Below are positions 42,510 to 51,532 of a stretch of DNA of 64,000 nucleotides, in pieces. The position numbers and the translations under genes were made by a program. Source of the DNA: Pseudorhodobacter turbinis (GTDB lineage Bacteria > Pseudomonadota > Alphaproteobacteria > Rhodobacterales > Rhodobacteraceae); contig NZ_CP039964.1 of the NCBI RefSeq assembly GCF_005234135.1, positions 1,555,001 through 1,619,000 on the forward strand, read 5' to 3'. The notes under the pieces are model-generated. The model saw only the letters and a program-made list of their open reading frames with translations, had not been told where the DNA came from and ran no database searches. The first letter of the stretch is position 1; every line of letters starts with the position of its first letter.

Positions 42510-44750
42510 ATGATCGAAAATATGAATATCGCCGCGCCATTGGCTGCGGCGCTGGATGCTAAGGGCTATGCAAGCCTTACCCCCGTGCAAGAGGCTGTGC
42601 TGGCCGACGAGGCCGCAGGGCGCGACCTTTTGGTTTCGGCGCAAACCGGCTCGGGCAAGACCGTGGCCTTCGGGATCGCCATCGCGCCGGATTTGCTGGC
42701 CGGGGCTGACCGCTTTTTGTTCGCCGATGTGCCCGCCGCGCTGATCATTGCGCCGACACGGGAACTGGCATTGCAGGTCGCCCGCGAACTGGAATGGCTT
42801 TACGCTGATGCCGGTGCCAAAATCGCGACTTGTGTGGGTGGCATGGATTACCGCACCGAAAAGCGCCGTCTGGATCAGGGCGCGCATATCGTTGTCGGCA
42901 CACCGGGCCGTTTGCGTGACCATATTGAACGCCGCTCGCTTGATCTGTCGGGCTTGAAGGCCGCCGTGCTGGATGAGGCCGATGAGATGCTGGACCTCGG
43001 GTTCCGCGATGATCTGGAATTCATCCTGTCCCAAGCCCCGGAAGAGCGTCGCACGCTGATGTTTTCGGCCACCGTGCCAAAAGCAATTGCAGCCTTGGCC
43101 AAAGATTTCCAATCTGACGCCCTGCGCATCCAAACCGCCGGTGAGGCCAAGCAGCACGTCGACATCGAATACCGCGCCTTGTCGGTGCAGGTGCGTGACC
43201 GCGAACATGCGATATTCAACCTCTTGCGTTTCTATGAGGCCCAAACCGCGATCGTGTTCTGTAAAACCCGCGCCAATGTGAACCATCTGATGGCACGCAT
43301 GGGCAATCGCGGCTTTGCGGTTGTCGCCCTTTCCGGCGAGCTGTCGCAGCAAGAACGCACCAACGCGCTGACCGCATTGCGGACCGGGCGCGCACGGGTT
43401 TGTATCGCAACGGATGTGGCGGCACGCGGCATCGACCTTCCGGGGTTGGAGCTGGTGATCCACGCCGATTTGCCAAGCAACTCTGACACATTGCTGCACC
43501 GTTCGGGCCGGACGGGCCGCGCCGGTTCCAAGGGTGTATCGGCGCTGGTCGTTGCCCCGAGCGAGTTCCGCAAGGCGCAGCGTTTGTTGCAGGGTGCCAA
43601 GGTTGTGGCCGAATGGGGTGCCGCCCCATCCGCCGAGGAAGTGCAGGAACGTGACGACCAGCGCATTCTGGAACACCCCGCACTGGGGCCGAATGACGGC
43701 GAAAACGCCGAGCTTTCGACCATGTTGCTGGAACGTTTCGGGCCAGAGCAGGTTGCCTCGGCCTTCGTGTCGATCTGGCGTCAGGGCCGGTCCTCGCCCG
43801 AAGTTTTGTCCGATGTGGCAAAACCCGGAGAGCGGCCAGAACCAAAACCACGCGCTGAATTTGGTGCTTCTATCTGGTACACGATCTCGGTTGGCCACAC
43901 AGGCCGCGCCGAAGCACGCTGGCTGCTGCCTAAAATCTGCGAAGCGGGCGGCATCACCAAGGACGGCATCGGCGCGATTCGCGTGCAGCATGACCTGACC
44001 TATGTGCAGATCGGCAAAGACGTGGCCGATAAATTCGGCAGCGGTCTCGCGCTGGAAGAAGGCGTAGAGATGACCCGCATGGACGGCGAACCCTCGCTTG
44101 AGCGCGCCGAACGCCCTGTTCGCGCCCCACGTGAAAAACCGGCCTATAAGCCAAAGCCCTCGCGCTTTGTCGAGGATGACGCCCCGCTGCCAGAGCGCAA
44201 ACCCTACACCAAGCGCGAGTCCGCCCCCAAGCCAGAAGGCGGGTGGAAATCCGACAGTGGCGCGCCGAAGGGCTACGAATCCTATAAGGACGACAAGCCA
44301 AAGCGTGGGCCAAAACCGGATGGGGCCAAGAAACCCTATGCCGCCGATGGCGCGAAGAAGCCTTGGGTGAAACGCGAACCGGGTGACGGCAAGCCGTGGG
44401 AAAACCGCGATACGGCCCCGCGCAAGCCCTATGCCAAACGGCCAGATGCCGCTGACGGCGCAAAGCCCTATGCCAAAAAGACCGAAGCCACTGATGGCGC
44501 AAAACCCTATGCCAAGCGTGCCGATGGTGCCAAGCCCTACGCACCACGCGGTGCCAGCCCCGAAGCCGGCGGCGAGCGCAAGCCACGTTGGAAGCCCGAA
44601 GCAGGGGCGGCCAAGCCGCGCTCGGCAGGGTTCAAATCGCAAGGCGGCAAGCCCGGCGGTAAACCAGGGGCAGGCAAACCTTTTGCCAAGCCAAGCAAGC
44701 CAAAGGCAAACGATACCAGCAAACGTTTCGTCCCGCCGAAAAAGGGCTGA
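42510..44750 (+). CDS. DEAD-box RNA helicase with repetitive basic C-terminal tail
   Basis: A 746 aa helicase that unwinds RNA, likely in ribosome assembly and cold adaptation (DeaD/CsdA-like). The Q motif (SLTPVQEAVL), Walker A AQTGSGKT (44-51), DEAD (155-158), SAT and HRSGRTGRAG are all present. A DbpA-type RNA-binding domain (ISVGHTGRAEARWLLPKI) follows near 455-515. The tail from about residue 535 is Lys/Pro/Gly/Ala-rich low complexity, with repeats of the DGAKPYAKR kind at nucleotides 44,420-44,550. Such tails bind RNA. The start follows a long leader. Confidence 0.95.
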   Translation: MIENMNIAAPLAAALDAKGYASLTPVQEAVLADEAAGRDLLVSAQTGSGKTVAFGIAIAPDLLAGADRFLFADVPAALIIAPTRELALQVARELEWLYADAGAKIATCVGGMDYRTEKRRLDQGAHIVVGTPGRLRDHIERRSLDLSGLKAAVLDEADEMLDLGFRDDLEFILSQAPEERRTLMFSATVPKAIAALAKDFQSDALRIQTAGEAKQHVDIEYRALSVQVRDREHAIFNLLRFYEAQTAIVFCKTRANVNHLMARMGNRGFAVVALSGELSQQERTNALTALRTGRARVCIATDVAARGIDLPGLELVIHADLPSNSDTLLHRSGRTGRAGSKGVSALVVAPSEFRKAQRLLQGAKVVAEWGAAPSAEEVQERDDQRILEHPALGPNDGENAELSTMLLERFGPEQVASAFVSIWRQGRSSPEVLSDVAKPGERPEPKPRAEFGASIWYTISVGHTGRAEARWLLPKICEAGGITKDGIGAIRVQHDLTYVQIGKDVADKFGSGLALEEGVEMTRMDGEPSLERAERPVRAPREKPAYKPKPSRFVEDDAPLPERKPYTKRESAPKPEGGWKSDSGAPKGYESYKDDKPKRGPKPDGAKKPYAADGAKKPWVKREPGDGKPWENRDTAPRKPYAKRPDAADGAKPYAKKTEATDGAKPYAKRADGAKPYAPRGASPEAGGERKPRWKPEAGAAKPRSAGFKSQGGKPGGKPGAGKPFAKPSKPKANDTSKRFVPPKKG

Positions 44751-45064
44751 TTGAACGGTTGGGGCATATAGCAGCCCCAATATGAAACATCGCACATTCC
44801 GCGCGGCAATAGCTGCGGGTATGTGGGCCTCTTTCAAGAATGGCCGCGACCCAACCGTCGCGGCCATTTTTTATTGGGCCTTCGGCCATGCCCCGCAGGC
44901 ACAATACGCCGAAATCGGACAATCCGGCCTTTCCAATCGGTTGGCTTAATCGTACCACCTTTTGCAATGCACCTGCATAAGCTATACGAGATCAGTCTAA
45001 ATCCGGGATGACGCGGGACGAAAACCGGCCGCTCCCCCTGCTGCACGATAAAAAGGGCTCTGCC
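44751..45064. other. Intergenic region between the helicase and pheT genes
   Basis: About 314 bp. It holds a strong terminator at 44,839-44,872 for the helicase gene and a TTTTGC/TATACG pair near 44,960-44,990 that might be the pheT promoter. The short open frames here are unconvincing, and no attenuator with a phenylalanine-rich peptide was found. Confidence 0.5.
44839..44872 (+). terminator. Rho-independent terminator of the helicase gene
   Basis: AATGGCCGCGAC at 44839-44850 pairs exactly with GTCGCGGCCATT at 44857-44868 and is followed by six T residues (44867-44872). Confidence 0.9.
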
Positions 45065-47482
45065 ATGAAATTCACCCTGTCCTGGCTCAAGGATCATCTG
45101 GAAACCACCGCATCGCTTGACGACATTCTATATGCCCTCACCGATCTGGGGCATGAGGTGGAGGGCGTCGAAAACCCTGCAGATACGCTGGGGGCCTTTC
45201 GCATCTGCCGCGTGATCGAGGCGGTTCAGCACCCTAATGCCGATCGTTTGCGCCTGTGCCGTGTGGAAACCTTCCCCGGTGGTCCCGGCTCTGCCCCCGA
45301 AGAGGTGCAGGTGGTTTGCGGCGCGCCCAACGCCCGCACAGGTCTGGTCGGCGTATTTGCCCCGGTTGGCACCCATGTGCCCGGCACCGGTGTTGACCTG
45401 AAACCCGGCAATATTCGCGGCGAGGATAGCAACGGCATGCTGTGTTCCGAGCGCGAGCTGATGCTGTCCGATGATCACGACGGCATTATTGACCTGCCCG
45501 AGGATGCACCCTTGGGCGAACGCTTTATCGATTATCGCGGCCTCAACGATCCGATGATTTATGTGAAGATCACACCGAACCGCCCCGACGGGTTGGGGGT
45601 GCGCGGCCTGGCACGCGATCTGGCGGCGCGCGGGCTGGGCACACTCAAGCCGATGGATGTGCTGGAAACCAAGGGTGATTTCCCTTGCCCCGTCACCGTC
45701 ACGATTGATGCGGACCTAAAGGCCAAGACGGCCCCGCATTTCACCGGCCGGTTGATCCGCGGCGTCAAGAATGGCCCCTCGCCTGCATGGTTGCAGGCAC
45801 GGTTGCGCGCCATTGGCCTGCGCCCGATCTCGGCTTTGGTGGATATTACCAATTACTTTACTGTCGGCCTCAACCGTCCGCTGCATGTGTTCGATGTGGC
45901 AAAACTGTCAGGCGGGCTGCGCATCCGCGCGGCGGCTGAGGGCGAAACCTTGCTGGCGCTGGACGGAAAAACCTACACCCTAAGCGCGGGCCAGATGGTC
46001 ATTGCCGATGATAACGCGCCGGTATCGCTGGCCGGTATTATGGGCGGCGAGGCCTCTGGCTGTACCGAGGAAACCACCGATGTATTCCTCGAATCCGCCT
46101 ATTGGGACCCGATCACCATTGCCACCACAGGACGCGCGCTGAAAATCAATTCCGATGCGCGCTACCGGTTTGAGCGGGGCGTAGATCCGGCCTTTACCCT
46201 GCCGGGCTTGCATCTGGCGACCCAGATGGTCCTCGATCTGTGTGGGGGTGAGGTATCGACCGTTGTCAGTGACGGGGCCGCGATCAACACTGCGCGTTGC
46301 TATAAGTTTGATCCTGCGCGCACGGCCTCGCTCGTCGGGATGGAGATTGCGGAATCCGCACAGCGCCAAACGCTTACGGCACTGGGATTCACCTTGAACG
46401 GCAACCTTGCCACGCCGCCCACATGGCGCCCTGATGTGCAGGGTGAGGCCGATCTGGTTGAGGAAATCGCCCGCGTTGCCTCTTTGTCGAAACTGGTGGG
46501 CAAGCCGCTGCCACGCATCCAAGCGGGCATCCCGGCCCCCATCCTGACGCCCGAGCAGATCCGGGAGCGGAGCGCGCGGCGCACCCTTGCGGCTTTGGGC
46601 TATAACGAATGTGTGACCTACAGCTTTATCGATCATACCTCGGCCACATTGTTCGGCGGCGGTACGGATGCGGTGCGTGTGGACAACCCGATCTCCTCCG
46701 AGATGTCGCACCTGCGCCCTGACCTGCTGCCCGGCCTTTTGCGCGCCGCGGCCCGCAATCAGGCGCGTGGCTTCATGGATATGCAACTGGCCGAGGTTGG
46801 CCCTGCCTTTTCGGGCGGTGAACCCGGCGAGCAGCACACCCAGGCCGCCGGTATTCTGGTAGGCCATAACGCGCCACGTGATCCCTATGGTTCGCGGCGG
46901 CCGGTCGATATCTATGATGCCAAGGCCGATGCCGAGGCGGTTCTGGCCGCCCTCGGTGCGCCTGCTCGTGCGCAGATCAACCGCAAGGTTCCCGCATGGT
47001 TCCATCCGGGCCGTGCCGGTACGATCGCGCTGGGGCCGAACGCCTTGGCCACTTACGGAGAGGTGCATCCAAAGATCGTCACCGAGATGGGGATCAAAGG
47101 TCCGGTCATGGCCTTTACCGTCTATCCCGCCAAGGTGCCGCAACCAAAAGCGAAAACCACCACGCGTCCGGCCCTGACGATCAGCGATCTGCAAGCCGTG
47201 GAACGTGATTTCGCCTTTGTCGTCGATAAGGGTGTCGAGGCATTGGTTGCCCTGAATGCAGCGCAAGGTGCCGATAAGGCCCTGATCGCCGAGGTCCGCT
47301 TGTTTGACCAGTTCACCGGCGAAAAGGCCGAATCCCAAATGGGCGAGGGCAAGAAATCTATCGCCCTGACCGTGCGCCTGCAACCGACCCAGACCACGCT
47401 GACCGACAAGGATATTGAGGCGGTAAGCGCCAAGATTATCGACAAGGTTAGCAAAGCGACAGGCGGCACCCTGCGCGGATAA
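45065..47482 (+). CDS. pheT: Phenylalanyl-tRNA synthetase beta subunit
   Basis: The 805 aa beta subunit of the alpha2-beta2 enzyme, needed for assembly and tRNA binding and editing. Domain order: tRNA-binding OB fold (residues about 40-150, CRVETFPGG to GMLCSERELML), B3/B4 editing domain (about 205-390), B5 domain (GEVSTVVSDGAA onward, about 400-475), catalytic-like core (LAALGYNECVTYSFI), and a C-terminal ferredoxin-like anticodon-binding domain (about 710-805). The ATG at 45065 begins MKFTLSWLKDHLE; earlier starts are unconserved. pheS, its partner, is not in the window. Confidence 0.97.
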   Translation: MKFTLSWLKDHLETTASLDDILYALTDLGHEVEGVENPADTLGAFRICRVIEAVQHPNADRLRLCRVETFPGGPGSAPEEVQVVCGAPNARTGLVGVFAPVGTHVPGTGVDLKPGNIRGEDSNGMLCSERELMLSDDHDGIIDLPEDAPLGERFIDYRGLNDPMIYVKITPNRPDGLGVRGLARDLAARGLGTLKPMDVLETKGDFPCPVTVTIDADLKAKTAPHFTGRLIRGVKNGPSPAWLQARLRAIGLRPISALVDITNYFTVGLNRPLHVFDVAKLSGGLRIRAAAEGETLLALDGKTYTLSAGQMVIADDNAPVSLAGIMGGEASGCTEETTDVFLESAYWDPITIATTGRALKINSDARYRFERGVDPAFTLPGLHLATQMVLDLCGGEVSTVVSDGAAINTARCYKFDPARTASLVGMEIAESAQRQTLTALGFTLNGNLATPPTWRPDVQGEADLVEEIARVASLSKLVGKPLPRIQAGIPAPILTPEQIRERSARRTLAALGYNECVTYSFIDHTSATLFGGGTDAVRVDNPISSEMSHLRPDLLPGLLRAAARNQARGFMDMQLAEVGPAFSGGEPGEQHTQAAGILVGHNAPRDPYGSRRPVDIYDAKADAEAVLAALGAPARAQINRKVPAWFHPGRAGTIALGPNALATYGEVHPKIVTEMGIKGPVMAFTVYPAKVPQPKAKTTTRPALTISDLQAVERDFAFVVDKGVEALVALNAAQGADKALIAEVRLFDQFTGEKAESQMGEGKKSIALTVRLQPTQTTLTDKDIEAVSAKIIDKVSKATGGTLRG

Positions 47483-47488
47483 CCATTG

Positions 47489-47508
47489 GGGGGGCTATGA
47501 AGCCCCCC
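47489..47508. terminator. Hairpin between pheT and soxT
   Basis: GGGGGGCT at 47489-47496 pairs with AGCCCCCC at 47501-47508, overlapping the soxT stop codon. It can serve both convergent genes, although there is no long T run. Confidence 0.65.
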
Positions 47509-48542
47509 TATTCCGGTTGGAACCCGCCGATCAAGCGGCGCAAACCAAACACAGCCCCCAGTGCAATCGCGGCCAAAGTGACCGGTCCGGACCATGCCAG
47601 TGTGGCAAAGGCCGAAACGCCTTGCCCGACCGAGCAGCCCAGCGCCGTCACGCCGCCCACGCCCATCATCGCAGCGCCCGAGACCTGACGGCCCAATTCG
47701 CGCGGGTCTTCACAGGCCTCCCAGCGGAACAGCCCGCGCCAAAGCGACCCGGCCAAAGCGCCCAGCATCACCCCGCAGACAGCCCCGACCGAAAAGGAAA
47801 TCCCACCGGCGGTAGAGGTCATTAGCCAGATCAGCGTCCGGCCCAGCGGTGCGGTAAAGGACAGCCCCTCAACCTGCACGGCGCCAAAGCTTTCCACCGA
47901 CAGCCATGTCGTCGCCGCAAAGGACCAGACCACAGCCGCCCCAGCCGCCACGCCCCACATCAATTGTCGCGGTGATCCCCGCAGGCCCGGATGCGCCAAT
48001 GCCCAGATCAATAGCCCCAAGGAAATCACCCCTGCCGTCACCAGTGGCGGCACATTCAAAACATGGGCAATGCCCTGCAGGCCGGTCGCATCCACTTGCG
48101 GGAATAGCGCATTGCGGATCGGGGCCAAGGGGCCAGACAGCGCCACAAAAGCAAAAATCCCCATCACAACAACCACAACAAGCGACCGCAAATCCCCACC
48201 GCCAAACCGCACCAGCGCGCCAAAGCCACAGTTCCCCGCCATCGCCATGCCATAACCAAACAGCAGCCCCCCCGCGATAGAGGCAAGCGGGTTCCACGCG
48301 ATCTGATGGTAAAATGTGCCGCCGATATCGATGACACCCAACATGTCGCCCAGATGGGTGCCGAAAATCGCCACCGCCAGAACCACGCCCCAAAGGCGCA
48401 ACCGACGCTGATCCTCGCCGTAAAGCGCTGATTCAAGCGCCCCTAGCGTGCAAAAATCGCCCAATCGTGCCGATAGGCCCAGCACAACGCCCGCAATCAA
48501 ACCTGCAAAGGCCGCCCAAACACCGAATGGTACCTCTTCCAT
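47508..48542 (-). CDS. soxT: YeeE/YedE-family sulfur transporter (SoxT)
   Basis: A 344 aa, roughly nine-helix membrane protein of the YeeE/YedE (TsuA) family, which moves thiosulfate or sulfur species. Conserved cysteines appear in GDFCTLGALESALYG, MAGNCGFGALVR and TALGCSVGQGVSAF, which in TsuA line the thiosulfate path. The position beside soxR and soxS fits the soxSRT-soxVW organisation described in other alphaproteobacteria. It is the last gene of the leftward unit, 26 bp after soxR. Confidence 0.87.
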   Translation of the reverse strand: MEEVPFGVWAAFAGLIAGVVLGLSARLGDFCTLGALESALYGEDQRRLRLWGVVLAVAIFGTHLGDMLGVIDIGGTFYHQIAWNPLASIAGGLLFGYGMAMAGNCGFGALVRFGGGDLRSLVVVVVMGIFAFVALSGPLAPIRNALFPQVDATGLQGIAHVLNVPPLVTAGVISLGLLIWALAHPGLRGSPRQLMWGVAAGAAVVWSFAATTWLSVESFGAVQVEGLSFTAPLGRTLIWLMTSTAGGISFSVGAVCGVMLGALAGSLWRGLFRWEACEDPRELGRQVSGAAMMGVGGVTALGCSVGQGVSAFATLAWSGPVTLAAIALGAVFGLRRLIGGFQPE

Positions 48543-48568
48543 GTCACAGCCCCTTTAAGATGCGGGGC

Positions 48569-48964
48569 TCAGCCCGGATTGCAAAACATATCATAGACGA
48601 GGGCCACGGCCCGAATAACCTTGGGATCTTGCAAGGAATAAAAGATCGCCTTGCCATCGCGCCGCGCAGAAACCAACCCCTCCAGCCGTAACCGCGCGAG
48701 TTGCTGGCTAACGGCGGCTTGGCGCGATGAAAGCAATGTCTCCAGCTCTGTCACGCTTTTGGGTCCCGATGACAGGTGACACAAAATCATCAAGCGCCCC
48801 TCATGCGCGAGCGCTTTCAGAAAATTGGCTGCCTCATTGGCGTTTTCCAACATTTTCTCAGGTGGGATTGCGGCACAGGGAATGTCCTGCGCTTGGGTGT
48901 CGTCTGATCTGGCTGTGTCAGGTGGCACCCCAGCACTCCTCGCCCTCGGGCCCGTGTTTATCAT
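48569..48964 (-). CDS. soxR: ArsR-family sulfur-oxidation repressor SoxR
   Basis: A 131 aa winged-helix repressor of sox genes. The DNA-binding helix is SVTELETLLSSRQAAVSQQL with the wing VSARRDGKAIFYS. Cysteines C62 (LMILCHL) and C128 (YDMFCNPG) sit where SqrR/BigR-type sensors form a persulfide-responsive bond, so reactive sulfur probably relieves repression. The start is uncertain: the ATG at 48964 gives 131 aa, the one at 48853 gives 94 aa. Two inverted repeats in the sox intergenic gaps are likely targets. Confidence 0.88.
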   Translation of the reverse strand: MINTGPRARSAGVPPDTARSDDTQAQDIPCAAIPPEKMLENANEAANFLKALAHEGRLMILCHLSSGPKSVTELETLLSSRQAAVSQQLARLRLEGLVSARRDGKAIFYSLQDPKVIRAVALVYDMFCNPG

Positions 48965-49032
48965 GGGCCGTTATTTTCTGCTGCGCTTATTGCACAAGGT
49001 GTACGACAGCGTCACGCTGTAAACCGCCGCTG

Positions 49033-49437
49033 TTATTCCAATGTCGCACCGGCCTTAGTCAGCATTTCTTCCAGCAAGACCCAAAAGAAGTCCTCACCGG
49101 CATAGCCTTCAAGGCGGCCAACCTCTTGCCCATCTTCTACCAACACGAAGGTCGGTGTAAAGGCGGGGCGGCGGACAAAGGTCACACCCTCCGGTACTTC
49201 TGCGCGCAGATCGATCCGTTTCAGCGGGGCGGCGCGCCCTTCGGCGGTCAAGTGATAGGCATCGCCAACCTCGGCGTCCCAACGCTCACAGTAAATACAG
49301 CCCGCCTGTTCCACCATATAAAGCGTAAAAGACCCCGCCCAAGCCGCAGTGCCGACACCGCAGACGCCCAGCGCCAAGACGACGGTCATCGCGAGGCGGC
49401 GAAAGCGGGAAAGAAAGGGTCGTGTGGTGATGAGCAT
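49033..49437 (-). CDS. soxS: Periplasmic thioredoxin SoxS
   Basis: A 134 aa thioredoxin-fold protein with an N-terminal signal or anchor (LAMTVVLALGVCGVGTAAWA) and active site CIYC at residues 47-50, plus the cis-proline FTPTFVLV. In Paracoccus SoxS keeps the SoxY carrier cysteine in the active, reduced state. It heads the leftward unit soxS-soxR-soxT and diverges from soxV across 142 bp that contain a candidate SoxR operator. Confidence 0.88.
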   Translation of the reverse strand: MLITTRPFLSRFRRLAMTVVLALGVCGVGTAAWAGSFTLYMVEQAGCIYCERWDAEVGDAYHLTAEGRAAPLKRIDLRAEVPEGVTFVRRPAFTPTFVLVEDGQEVGRLEGYAGEDFFWVLLEEMLTKAGATLE

Positions 49438-49459
49438 GATTGACGGCCTGCTAAAATAT

Positions 49460-49479
49460 ATTCACATTGTAATATGAAT
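49460..49479. promoter_or_regulatory. Candidate SoxR operator between soxS and soxV
   Basis: ATTCA at 49460-49464 and TGAAT at 49475-49479 frame a 20 bp palindrome matching at eight of ten half-site positions. The surrounding stretch is AT-rich in an otherwise GC-rich genome and lies in the divergent soxS/soxV promoter gap, where ArsR-type Sox regulators are known to bind. Confidence 0.5.
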
Positions 49480-49579
49480 TACTATTGGCGCAAGCCCCAT
49501 GTCGGGCGTCGGGTGGTATCACACCCCGCGAACCCGCCGCGGGCCGTTTATGCCAAAGATCAACCGGGTGGAGCCGCAT

Positions 49580-50317
49580 ATGTTTGAGATCAGTTACGGT
49601 GGGGCGGCCTTGGCCGGAATATTAAGCTTTTTATCGCCCTGTATTCTGCCGATGGTGCCGTTTTACCTGTCATATATGGCAGGCATCTCAATGCAGGAAT
49701 TGCGCGGCGACGGTGAAATCGCGCCCGGTGCGCAAAAACGGCTGGTTGCATCGGCGATTGCCTTTGCGCTTGGCGTGACCTCGATCTTTGTGCTTTTGGG
49801 CTTGGGGGCGACGGCGCTTGGGTCAGCGTTTATTCAGTGGAAAGAGCAGCTTTCCTATGTTGCGGCGGCGGTGCTGTTTGTGTTTGGCCTGCATTTTCTG
49901 GGCATCATCAAGGTGCCATTCCTATACCGTGAGGCGCGCATCGAGGCGAAAACCGAACCCTCCAGTCTGATCGGCGCCTATGTGATGGGGCTTGCCTTCG
50001 GCTTTGGCTGGACGCCTTGTGTGGGGCCGGCCTTGGCTGCGATCCTGTTCATGGCCTCGGCATCAGGGGACCTGTGGCAGGGCGGCAGCCTGTTGCTGGT
50101 TTACGGGTTGTCGATGACCTTACCCTTTGTGATCGCCGCCCTTTTTGCCAAGCCGTTTCTGGCGTGGGTCGGGCGCAATCGCAAATACCTTGGCCATGTC
50201 GAAAAGATCATGGGGGCGATGTTGATCCTGTTTGCGATTCTCATCGCGACCAATTCGGTTAACTATATCGCAGATTTCATGATCCGACATTTCGACTGGT
50301 CCGCCACGCTTAAATAA
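49580..50317 (+). CDS. soxV: CcdA/DsbD-like membrane protein SoxV
   Basis: A 245 aa, six-helix thiol-transfer protein that carries reducing power from cytoplasmic thioredoxin to the periplasmic SoxW and SoxS. The two redox cysteines are in SFLSPCILPM and GFGWTPCVGPA, both near the start of a helix as in CcdA. I chose the ATG at 49580 with GGGTGGAG upstream; the frame opens at 49499 but that part lacks membrane or conserved character. It begins the rightward sox unit. Confidence 0.92.
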   Translation: MFEISYGGAALAGILSFLSPCILPMVPFYLSYMAGISMQELRGDGEIAPGAQKRLVASAIAFALGVTSIFVLLGLGATALGSAFIQWKEQLSYVAAAVLFVFGLHFLGIIKVPFLYREARIEAKTEPSSLIGAYVMGLAFGFGWTPCVGPALAAILFMASASGDLWQGGSLLLVYGLSMTLPFVIAALFAKPFLAWVGRNRKYLGHVEKIMGAMLILFAILIATNSVNYIADFMIRHFDWSATLK

Positions 50318-50331
50318 ATCAGGAGGCTTTT

Positions 50332-50895
50332 ATGACCCGCATTTTCGCCACGCTTGCAACCATGCTTGCCCTTGCCATGCCAGTTTCGGCGACCGAATTG
50401 GGCGACGACGGGCTGCATAAACCCGAATGGCTGCGCGATACCTTCAAGGATTTGCGTGATGATTTGGCCGAGGCAAATGCCGACGGCAAGCGCCTGATGG
50501 TGATCTGGGAGCAGCGTGGCTGCATTTATTGCAGCAAAATGTATGAGGAGGTCTTTCCCGACCCCGCAATCGATGCGCTGATCCGCGATAACTATTTTGT
50601 CGTGCAGATGAACCTTTTCGGCGATGTGGAGGTGACGGATTTTGACGGCAAGGCCCTACCCGAAAAGGAAATGGCGCGGCGCTGGGGCGTGGTCTTTACC
50701 CCCACGATGATGTTCTTTCCCGAAAAGGTGGGCGAAGACCAGACCGCACAGCAGGCCTCCATCGTCACCATGCCCGGCGCATTTGGCAAAGGCACGACCG
50801 GTGCGCTTTTGACTTGGGTCAAGGACAAAGAGTACGAAACGGGCGAACATTTCCAGAAGTACCTCGCTCGCACACTGGTTGCCCCTGGCCAGTAA
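50332..50895 (+). CDS. soxW: Periplasmic thioredoxin SoxW
   Basis: A 187 aa thioredoxin-like protein with signal peptide MTRIFATLATMLALAMPVSA and active site CIYC at residues 64-67, plus the cis-proline VFTPTMMFF. It accepts electrons from SoxV and helps keep Sox components reduced. It starts 14 bp after soxV (AGGAGG site). The soxW-soxX gap of 114 bp holds the second candidate SoxR site, suggesting an internal promoter for the structural genes. Confidence 0.9.
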   Translation: MTRIFATLATMLALAMPVSATELGDDGLHKPEWLRDTFKDLRDDLAEANADGKRLMVIWEQRGCIYCSKMYEEVFPDPAIDALIRDNYFVVQMNLFGDVEVTDFDGKALPEKEMARRWGVVFTPTMMFFPEKVGEDQTAQQASIVTMPGAFGKGTTGALLTWVKDKEYETGEHFQKYLARTLVAPGQ

Positions 50896-50927
50896 CGCGC
50901 TGCCTCGCAGCCGCGCGCGGTCAAATA

Positions 50928-50954
50928 TGCAATAATTTAAATATCATTATTGCA
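50928..50954. promoter_or_regulatory. Candidate SoxR operator upstream of soxX
   Basis: TGCAATAAT at 50928-50936 and ATTATTGCA at 50946-50954 form a perfect 9+9 bp palindrome with a nine-base AT-only spacer apart from one C. It lies 56 bp before the soxX start in the soxW/soxX gap, the second known position of Sox repressor binding in related clusters. Confidence 0.55.
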
Positions 50955-51009
50955 CAAAGCGCCAAGCTTGGTCTATCCTCAGATTCGGAGGAAACAGGGA
51001 GGACTTCGA

Positions 51010-51483
51010 ATGAAGCGCCAAATTATATTTGGTATGGTTGCTGCTGCGTTTTGCGCAGGCGCTGCCATGGCAGAGACTGGACCCGCCAACGTGGAATACA
51101 CGGATGGCGCAATTACACAATCATTGTCCGGCACACCCGGCAACCCGGAAGAGGGCAAGGTAGTCTTTAGCACGGCTTCTTTGGGCAACTGCGTGGCGTG
51201 CCATGCGGCTGAAATCACCAAGGATCTCCCGTTTCCCGGCGATGTTGGCCCCGCCCTTGATGGTGCCGCAGACCGCTGGACCGAAGCCGAGCTTCGGGGA
51301 CTTGTCAGCAATGCAAAGATGACGTTCGAAGGCACGGTTATGCCCGCCTTTTACAAATCATCCGGCTATATCCGCCCCGGCAACAACTATACCGGCAAGG
51401 CGGGTACCGAGCCGCTTGCACCGATCCTTAACGCCCAGCAGGTCGAAGACGTTGTCGCCTTTTTGCTGACGTTTAAAGAATAA
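51010..51483 (+). CDS. soxX: Sulfur-oxidation c-type cytochrome SoxX
   Basis: A 157 aa periplasmic monoheme cytochrome. After a signal peptide (MKRQIIFGMVAAAFCAGAAMA), the heme site CVACH is at residues 61-65 and a distal methionine lies in GTVMPAFY. With SoxA it joins thiosulfate to the SoxY cysteine in the first oxidation step. The ATG at 51010 has GGGAGGAC upstream; the frame extends to 50950 without conserved sequence. It starts the structural gene series. Confidence 0.95.
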   Translation: MKRQIIFGMVAAAFCAGAAMAETGPANVEYTDGAITQSLSGTPGNPEEGKVVFSTASLGNCVACHAAEITKDLPFPGDVGPALDGAADRWTEAELRGLVSNAKMTFEGTVMPAFYKSSGYIRPGNNYTGKAGTEPLAPILNAQQVEDVVAFLLTFKE

Positions 51484-51532
51484 CCCAACACCCCTGTCCG
51501 GCATAATCCGGATGTGACTGAGGAGTGAAAAG

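Noticed and set aside
42453..44867. Long open frame (about 800 codons) antisense to the DEAD-box helicase
   Set aside because: It mirrors the helicase and its GC bias, gives a Gly/Phe/Trp-rich product with no domain, and has no ribosome site.
44823..45011. Short frame in the helicase-pheT gap
   Set aside because: It runs through the terminator hairpin and lacks a ribosome site.
45980..47383. Antisense frame of 467 codons inside pheT
   Set aside because: It runs opposite a firmly identified gene and shows no domain; GC-rich coding often leaves long antisense frames.
48727..49443. 238-codon plus-strand frame across soxR and soxS
   Set aside because: It spans two minus-strand genes with identified active residues and has no domain of its own.
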